Of a stretch of DNA of 64,000 nucleotides, positions 57,201 to 64,000 are shown in pieces (positions within the stretch are counted from its first letter, which is position 1; each line of letters starts with the position of its first letter). The stretch lies in contig NC_066581.1 of the NCBI RefSeq assembly GCF_024323335.1, forward strand, positions 343,420,399-343,484,398, in the 5' to 3' direction. The position numbers and the translations under genes are program-made. Below the pieces are notes generated by a model that saw only the letters and a program-made list of their open reading frames with translations, did not search any database and was not told the DNA's origin. Source of the stretch: Lathyrus oleraceus. Lineage: Eukaryota; Streptophyta; Magnoliopsida; Fabales; Fabaceae.

Positions 57201-58900
57201 GATCTGATCACACTTGAGAAGCTAGCAGGAAGTGATTGATGGGGTTGCAAGGCTTTGGATCCTGGAGTTTTTGAATTTCCAATAGTTGCGATTCAAAATC
57301 AAATTTCAAGTTGAAGTTTATCAGGTTTTCCTTTGGAATGAGAGGGTTTCAATAGGGGGCAAAGCTGGCATGCAAGGTGTGTTGAATTCTGAGCAGAAGG
57401 GGCTCTATTTATAGTTGCGGCTCATGATATTTGCACCTTCAAATTCACTTTCCAAAATTGGAAATTGATGATGCATGGGTGCATGGGCGTGTACAGGCCC
57501 ATGAGATCATTGCTTAAGGTCCACAAATGAATTTAAGTGAGTCTGAAATCAACTTGGATTGCAAGGCAAGTGTGTGTGAAGATTTGAAGGTTAGCAATTC
57601 GCAGCCCTAGCAATTCTTGTCCAAAATGGATGAACTTGGACTTTTTGGAAAGGTTAGATCAAGAGGAATAACTTTCATGTTCAACACGTTTTCATTTGGA
57701 GATTTTATCATGATGAATTTTGAGGTGGAAGTTTGGAAATTTCAACATGTTAAAAGTTTTTCTAAGTGTCAAGCCATATATCTCAACATTCCACCTTTCT
57801 TAACTTTTTATGTGAGCCTCAAATGAGAAAAGTGTCTTTATAAAAGTTGTTTCTATTTCAAAGACCTTAAAAATGGCCTCTAATTCCATGTCATTTGGAT
57901 TTTATGTGATAGAGTTATGCATTTTTGAAGTTCGGAAAAATCACTTGTTCAATGGTATAGGTCAAAAGTGAGCTATAATGTAGCCTCATATCACATGCTC
58001 ATAAAAGTTGAATTAGCTCTCACTCCAAACATAAACGTTGAAGTAGATATCTTGAATTTGATTGTGAAACTTGGAAATATTTCATCTCATAAAAATTGAG
58101 TAAGTTATGGCCTTGGGAAGTTGACTTTCAAATTAGGGTTTAGACAAAATGACCTATAATGTTTCAACATAGAAAATGATTTTCCAAGCAAAACTAGCTC
58201 TAGGTCTCAACATGAAAGTTGTTTGGAATGTAATTTAGAGTAACGTTTCTCTTGGAATCATTTTCATATGGTGAAAATTGTAGGAGATAGGGTCTAGGGA
58301 GACCCAATTTTGATAAGATGAATTCATCTGGCCAACCACCATCAACCAACTTGCTAACCTTCATTTCTCTTGACTTTCTAGGCTCATGGTAGATCATATA
58401 TGAATAATATGAAATTTTTTGAAGTGTCCCTTGAGAAATTTGATCAATTGGTGAGATATCTTATTGGAGAAGTTACTCAAGATACCCAATTAAACTAGGG
58501 TTTTCAAGGCAAATCACCCTCAAACTCTTGAAGAAAACTTGATCAATATAACATGTAGAAACCATTGGAACTCATATATGATTCTAATAACCGTTCTTGG
58601 ATCAATTCATGGTTGTGGTCTTTGTCATGAGGGTCTCAAACCCTAGATATGAACTTGATAGATCAATGGAGATCATGCCCTACCTACAAAAGAGTTAGGC
58701 AAATGCAAAGACATATTTTTGGTCTTTTGGTTAGTAAAATGATAAAATACAAGTATGATAGAATCACAAAGTGCTTGGTGATCTCTCCCAAAACAAACCC
58801 AATGAAGGATGGGTAAGGAGGATGCCAAGGTATGATCCCTATGCTAATTCTTATGATGAAAGTACATGAGGGATCTTAGGGTCAAAATTGGGGTCTTACA
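54228..58900 (-). repeat. Element C 5' LTR, 4673 bp
   Basis: On the minus strand it starts TGTAAGACCCC at 58900 and ends ACCGCTATA at 54228 (terminal CA has become TA). It contains a TATA box at 57405-57414, the GTAGGCA motif with the perfect hairpin CAAGAC/GTCTTG at 54560-54576, and an exact primer-site-like TGGCGACTCT at 54284-54293 inside U5. It is collinear with LTR-A in 1-2353 and with the reverse complement of the B LTR. No gene is seen in it. Confidence 0.92.
57405..57414 (-). promoter_or_regulatory. Element C LTR TATA box
   Basis: CTATAAATAG on the minus strand, followed by AGCCCC and a leader. Position matches the sister LTRs. Confidence 0.65.
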
Positions 58901-58905
58901 ATTAC
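58901..58905. other. Target-site duplication of element C, right copy
   Basis: ATTAC, partner of ATTAT at 29825-29829. It also serves as the codon sequence that continues B ORF1. Confidence 0.85.
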
Positions 58906-60107
58906 CAGATCTCATATCATAGCTAAAGCTCTTCACTTGAAGAAGTCTGAGATTGAGGCTTAATCGATGAAGAAAGGTGGAATGTTTGGGTTGACTTCTG
59001 AGTTCCTTATTGGGAAAGCTATTGCCTTTTCTCAAGCTGGTAGTGTGGATGCTTTCGAAGCCATCTTTGTGTTGCTCATATTTGGTTTGGCTTTGTTCCC
59101 TAATATTGACGGTTTTGTTGATGTTAACGCCATTAGAATCTTCTTGATTAGGAATCCTGTGCCTACTTTGTTGGGTGATATGTACTTCTCTTTGCATTTA
59201 AGAAATTCTAAAGGTCGTTGAACTATTGTGTGTTGTGTTCCTCTTTTGTACAAGTGGTTTATTTCACACTTGCCTCAAACGCCTACTTTTGTGGAGAACA
59301 AACAATGTCTACGATGGTCTCAGTGACTTATGTCCCTCACTAATTATGATATAGTTTGGTATGATTCTTCAGTGGGTGGCTTGGAGATTATTGATGGTTG
59401 TAGTGAATTCTCTAATGTTCCTCTCATTGGTACACAAGGAGGAATCAACTACAACCCTTCTTTGGCTCGTCGTCAACTTGGGTTCCCCTTGAGAGACAAA
59501 CCTAATAACACTCAGTTAGAAGGTCTTTTCTATCAAGAGGGTAAAGATCCCCAACTTTTGAAGTAGAAGATGATTCACGCTTGGCATAATGTGCATAGGA
59601 AAAGAAGATCCGAGCTTGGTTCGCGCAACTGTGTAGCTTTGGAAGCTTACACTCTTTGGGTGAAGAAGAGAGCTTTGGATTGAAGATGTTGTATGCTTGT
59701 GAAAGGCCTATGCCTATGGTTGTGGTTGAGCCATTAACTCTCCCTAACGAAGATGTAGAGGAGTCGGAAGACGCAATCGCCAAGATGAAGCAAGAGAAAG
59801 ATATGTGGGAAGAACGGTTCCATGCTTTAAGTAGAAATCATGAGGAGTTACAGCTTGAGTCTAAGGACAAATATGCGCTTATTGAACTTATTGACGACCG
59901 AGCAGTGAAGAGACAGAGAGAACCAGAGGGTCCATCTTCCTCTAGTATGCCTCAACCTTCCGGTGCTTGGAAGAAGATTGTTGATAAGCTTGTCCTCGAG
60001 AAGGCTCAGATGAAGACTTCTTTTGAGTCTGAGATCCGACGCATCCGAAGGAAGTACGCGCCTGCAGCCAGATCATCTGACACCGTTGTTAGGGGATCCT
60101 TAGGATG
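58906..60107 (+). pseudogene. Element B ORF1, C-terminal part
   Basis: The protein resumes with TRSHIIAKALHLKKSEIEA and continues collinearly with the ORF1 of C: FLIGKAIAFSQAGSVDAFEA, LALFPNIDGFVDVNAIR, LLYKWFISHLPQTP, GGINYNPSLARRQLGFPL. After a one-base loss near 59680 it reads the coiled-coil tail (KQEKDMWEERFHALSRNHEE, RAVKRQREPEG, IRRKYAPAARSSD) to the TGA at 60106. Stops at 58961, 59219, 59324 and 59564 break it; at least two replace Arg or Gln codons by C-to-T. Two copies of one ORF1 in the same window allow the intact protein family to be inferred but neither copy is functional. Confidence 0.85.
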
Positions 60108-60406
60108 ATTAGTTTCCTTTTCTCTTGTATTTGTATTTTTGGTTTCTGAAATTGTACTCAGTGTAATCCTTCTAAATTATATGAATAAAAGAGATTTTTA
60201 TGGTCAATCAAATTGTTAGAATTGTTATTATATATTTGCAAATAAAATAGTATGTTCCTTGAAGATAAAAACAATCGAAGCATTACATTACATGCATCAT
60301 TTGCATAAATAGGTTTTTCTTCCGCCATATGTCTTATTGGTTATTCTTATGTGCCTATGCCAAACCGACTCATCGATACAATACTCGCGCCAATCATCCG
60401 AGAATC
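60108..60406 (+). other. Spacer between ORF1 and gag, element B
   Basis: AT-rich, without a separate gene. From 60329 a frame is open into gag and encodes FLCAYAKPTHRYNTRANHPR before the usual gag ATG. The CAxAKxTHRYNT part recurs in C and a related RPHRYFTRR in D. The true gag start, or a spliced leader exon, may therefore lie here. Confidence 0.55.
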
Positions 60407-63400
60407 ATGGAACACCTGGAACAAGCGAAGCGAGATTTGAAGGACGAGATTGCCCGCGTGACTACCATGATGGAGTCTGTACTAGCTGCTCATAGTCAAT
60501 CTTCTCCGACACCTGCAACTCCTTCTCCTCAGAGGACTGTCACTTCAGAGGTTGCTACCTCAATTGTGTTTGCCACTCAGTTTGCTCCTGCTATGCCTTA
60601 CGGATTATCGTGGAGAATGCCGCCGAACTTTGTGCCTGAAGGGTTTGCACCTACTTTTACTTCCATGTCGGCATCTATCCCGGTCATGTCTGTGCCGCCT
60701 CCAGTTGTTCACACCCCGCCTGATATTGAGGACACCATCTACCTTTCTGAGCCGTTTGAGGGTCCGGATGTTTATGAGAAGATGGATGAGATGAAAGACC
60801 AATTCCTTGAGCCGTGAAAGGAGTTGAAGACCTTGAGGGGAAAATATTTGTTTGGTAAGAGTGTTGCGGAACTTTGCTTAGTGCCAAATGTCAAGATACC
60901 AATGAAGTTCAAAGTCCCTGACTTTGAAAAGTATAAGGGAAATACTTGCCCGCTTAGCCATCTCATCATGTATGCTAGGAAAATGTCGACGCAAACTGAT
61001 AATGATCAGCTATTGATTCACTACTTTCAGGACAATATGACTGGTGCCGCTCTGAGGTGGTACATGGGATTGGATAGTGCAAGTGTTTGCACGTTCAATG
61101 ATTTGGGTGAAGCCTTTATGGAACAGTATAAGTACAAAGTTGATATGGCGCCAGATAAGGACCAGATGAGGTCGATGTCTCAGAAGGACAAAAAGACGTT
61201 CAAAGAGTACGCCCAGAGGTAGAGAGAGCTTGCTGCTCAGATCAATCCTCTGTTAGAAGAAAAAGAGATGACCAAGATCTTCCTTAAGACCCTTAGTTCG
61301 TTTTATTATGAACGAATGGTTTCAAGTGCCCCTAGCGACTTTACCGAAATGGTAAACATGTGGATGAGTTTAGAAGAAGGTGTCCGTGAGGGACATTTGT
61401 CTAAGGAAGAAGTATCATCAAGCAAGAAGTGTGGGAGTGGTTTCGCCAGAAAGAAGGAAGGTGAAACCAATGCAGTGTCAGCAAGGAGGCGTAGGAGGCC
61501 TCATGTCAAAAGAAATCCGCAATTGCGTCATCATCATCAAGTTTCATCTGTTATTCCAGTATTTTCCAATAATCAATCAGTACCAGTTCAACAACAACGT
61601 CAACAACAAAGAACAAACAACTACAATAACAACGCCAATAATAATAAACAACAACAACAAAATTTTGAGAGGAAGAAGGTCTCTTTCGACCCTATTCCTA
61701 TGTCATATGCTGAGTTATATCCGTCTTTAGTTCTCAAGAACCTTCTTCAACCAAGAAATCCACCACAAATTCCAAAACCACTTCCATGGTGGTATATGCC
61801 AGAACTCCGCTGTGCCTTTCATCAAGGGGCTCTTGGCTATGACATCGAGAACTTGTACTAGTTGAAATACGAGGTCCAAAAGCTAGTGAAGAGTGGGATA
61901 GTGTCCTTTGAGGACCGTGCGCCAAATGTAAAACCTAACCCATTGCCTGGTCATGGTAATTCCTCTGTTAATACGGTAGATGGTTGTCCAGGAAGTTTCC
62001 GAGTGTTTGACGTGCGACGTATTCGTCAATCCTTGGTTGAGATGCACAAGACCCTGTGTATGATTAATGATTGTTAACATGAACACGATAGTTGTACAAT
62101 CTGTAGTGTGAACCCCCGTGGGTGTTTGGTTGTCAAGAGAGATATCTAGAAGTTGCTGGATGAGAATGTAATCCAGATTCAACAGTCAAGGGATATAGAT
62201 GATGTCAACATGATAGTGCCAATCTTTAAGAACCCTGAGTGGGGGGTAATCCAGTTTGATAGCAGCAACAGTAACAAAGTCAACAGATCGGTATCGCCGT
62301 TGGTAATACAGTTAACGGGCCCAGTCTCATATGCATCCGATAGAGCTGTTCCCTATCAGTATAATGCAACAATGGTGGAGAATGGTCAAGAGGTCCCGTT
62401 GCCTACGTCTAATTCTGTTGTGAATATTGCCGATATAGCGAAGGTGACCCATAGGGTCGTGTATTTGGTCCTATTTTCCTGAAAGATGTAGAGGATGTTG
62501 GTAAGAAGGTTGAAGTGCCTGCAGCAAATCTGGTTAGTGCTCCAAAGTGTCAGTCTGGTGAAGCCATCAATTTAAAGCCTAATGATGATGATGAGGTGCT
62601 TCATTTTATAAAAAAGAGTGAATTTAATATGGTGGAGCAGCTGCTCTAGACTCCTTCCAAATTTTCAGTGTTGTCTCTGCTCATGAACTCTGAAGCGCAC
62701 AGAGAAGCATTGCAAAAGGTATTGGAGCAAGCTTATATGGAACATGATGTAACCGTGGATCAATTTGACCACATTGTGACTAACATTACATCCTGCAATA
62801 ATCTAGGTTTTTGTGATGAAGAACTCCCCGAGGAGGGTAGGAATCACCATCTGGCATTGCACATTTCAATGAATTTTAAGGAATATGAATTGTCAAATGT
62901 ATTGGTTGATACCGGTTCTTCTTTGAATGTACTCCCCAAATAAACTCGATCAAGATTATCCTACCAAGGAGCTCTGATGAGGTATAGTGGCGTGATCGTC
63001 AAAGCTTTTGATGGTTCTAGCAAGATCATTATTGGTGAAGTGGACCTTCCAGTAAAGATAGGTCCGAGTGATTTCCAAATTACTTTCCAGGTAATGGATA
63101 TCCACCCGGCCTATAGTTGCTTGTTAGGAAGGCCATGGATACATGTGGCAGGAGCTGTGACATCCACTCTACACCAGAAGCTGAAATTTGTGAAGAATGG
63201 TAAGCTCGTCATTGTGGGTGGAGAAAAAGCTCTGTTGGTGAGTCATCTGTCGTCTTTCTCGTATGTGGAAGCTAAGGATGAGATTGGAACTCCGTTCCAA
63301 GCTCTATCTATTGCTGAAGATAAGAGAGTTGGGGAACCTATGTCCTCTTTTAAAGATGCTCAGAAGATTGTTGAAGATGGTAGTTCTGATCAGTGGGGTT

Positions 63401-63653
63401 GGATGGTAGAGGTCGCCGAGAACAAGAATTGTGCTGGTTTGGGATTTCACTAAGGGTCGTCTGTGATCAAAATTGAAGATGTGCAACCTAGTTTTTGTAG
63501 CGGAGGGTTCATCCATGGTAATGAACAACACTCAACTACAGTGATTGAGGATGATGAAAATGAAGGTGGCACCAACTTTGTGACGCATGGAAAAGCTTGC
63601 AAGAATTGGATCGCTGTCGATATTCTTGTTATTGTTTATCGCTCTAAGTAATT
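60407..63653 (+). pseudogene. gag: Element B gag and protease
   Basis: From ATG 60407 the order is: helical start (EQAKRDLKDEIARVTTMMES), Pro/Ser spacer, capsid (SHLIMYARKM, FQDNMTGAALRWYMG, FLKTLSSFYYERM), Q/N-rich linker (about 61570-61660), zinc segment RCAFHQGALGYDIENLY in which the second His and last Cys are lost, protease site LVDTGSSLNVLP (Asp at 62908), then NCAGLGFH, a G-patch-like motif, and an acidic tail ending YRSK at the intron donor. Stops at 60815, 61220, 61859, 62075, about 62149, 62647, 62941 and 63451, and a frameshift near 62450, make it non-functional. Many stops are C-to-T versions of Gln or Trp codons (CAG to TAG, TGG to TAG). Confidence 0.87.
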
Positions 63654-63901
63654 GCTTTATTGTTTTTGAAAATCCTTCTCCTATGCCTAAGGGATAAGTG
63701 AACATTGTCAAGCATTTTTCAATTTGATCATTAATAAAATAAAATTCTATTCATCCACATCTCCGATGTTTTATTTTTACTTTTTGCTTTTCTGAAAAAT
63801 GGTGATCACAAAAAAAACATATATAAATAATAATTATCCATCCGCATAATATTTGATCACAATTCACTTCTCTAAAATCAAAATATCAAATCATTATGCA
63901 T
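63648..63901 (+). other. Element B gag-pro/pol intron, acceptor mutated
   Basis: The donor CTAA then GTAATTG at 63648 is identical to that of C. The matching acceptor should be ATTATGCAG, but here it reads ATTATGCAT just before GTTGGTT (63902). Length is 254 bp versus 255 in C. The change would abolish this splice and leave gag-pro ending at its own TAA. Confidence 0.75.
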
Positions 63902-64000
63902 GTTGGTTTCTAAACCCATTGAATACAATGATCCTACTCCTTCTCCAAACTTTGAATTCCCTATGTTTGAGGCTGAGGAAGAAAGTGATGAAGAAATGTC
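63902..64000 (+). pseudogene. pol: Element B pol, first codons
   Basis: After the intron the frame reads LVSKPIEYNDPTPSPNFEFP then MFEAEEESDEEM, collinear with the pol N-terminus of C (LVPNPIEYNNPSPSPNFEFP). This acidic leader precedes RT in Ogre elements; RT itself is beyond the window. Whether it is intact cannot be judged. Confidence 0.85.

Overview
The window looks like intergenic DNA from a large, AT-rich plant nuclear genome. It contains no recognisable host gene, no tRNA or rRNA gene and nothing bacterial. The giant (4.6-5.0 kb) LTRs, the tRNA-Arg-type primer site, the extra ORF1 ahead of gag and the gag-pro/pol intron mark Ogre (Ty3/gypsy, Tat clade) elements. A Sirevirus (SIRE1/Maximus type) Ty1/copia element sits among them. 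This combination points to a legume, most likely the Pisum/Vicia/Lathyrus group (inference). Almost every base belongs to a nest of retrotransposons.

Layout. (A) An Ogre-type LTR on the minus strand (20934 leftward to 20601, resuming at 2353-1) is split by (D), an Ogre-family element on the plus strand at 2354-20595 with target-site duplication AATGG. D has nearly identical LTRs but lacks the capsid, protease core and most of the reverse transcriptase. Right of A lie a LINE reverse-transcriptase relic (20935-21550) and a diverged LTR piece F (21551-24017). (B) is a plus-strand Ogre starting at 24018: LTR to 28646, primer site, leader and the start of ORF1. Its ORF1 is interrupted at 29829 by (C), a minus-strand Ogre at 29830-58900 (duplication ATTAT/ATTAC). 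B resumes at 58906 with the rest of ORF1, gag-pro, an intron and the first codons of pol, and runs off the window. C is itself split in its leader by (E), a Sirevirus copia on the minus strand at 41266-53935 (duplication AGAAC). E's pol is split by a solo LTR (S) at 48344-50618 (duplication CCAAG). Order of events: F, then B, then C, then E, then S; separately the LINE, then A, then D.

How the parts work together. Each Ogre has LTR, primer-binding site, long leader, ORF1 (plant-mobile-domain-like plus coiled coil), gag-pro, a roughly 255-bp intron whose removal fuses gag-pro to pol in frame, pol (RT, RNase H, integrase), then a long noncoding 3' region. E has gag, protease/integrase/RT/RNase H and a third ORF usually called env-like, which here carries its own promoter-like region.

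The least ordinary signals are noncoding. They are: an array of tandem hairpins just after pol whose stems differ but stay complementary, in two Ogre families; a U5 motif (GTAGGCA plus a covarying hairpin) about 300 nt from the LTR end in both families; many short copies of a tRNA-Arg 3'-end-like (anti-primer-site) word in the 3' region; and the private TATA/telo-box promoter ahead of E's third ORF.
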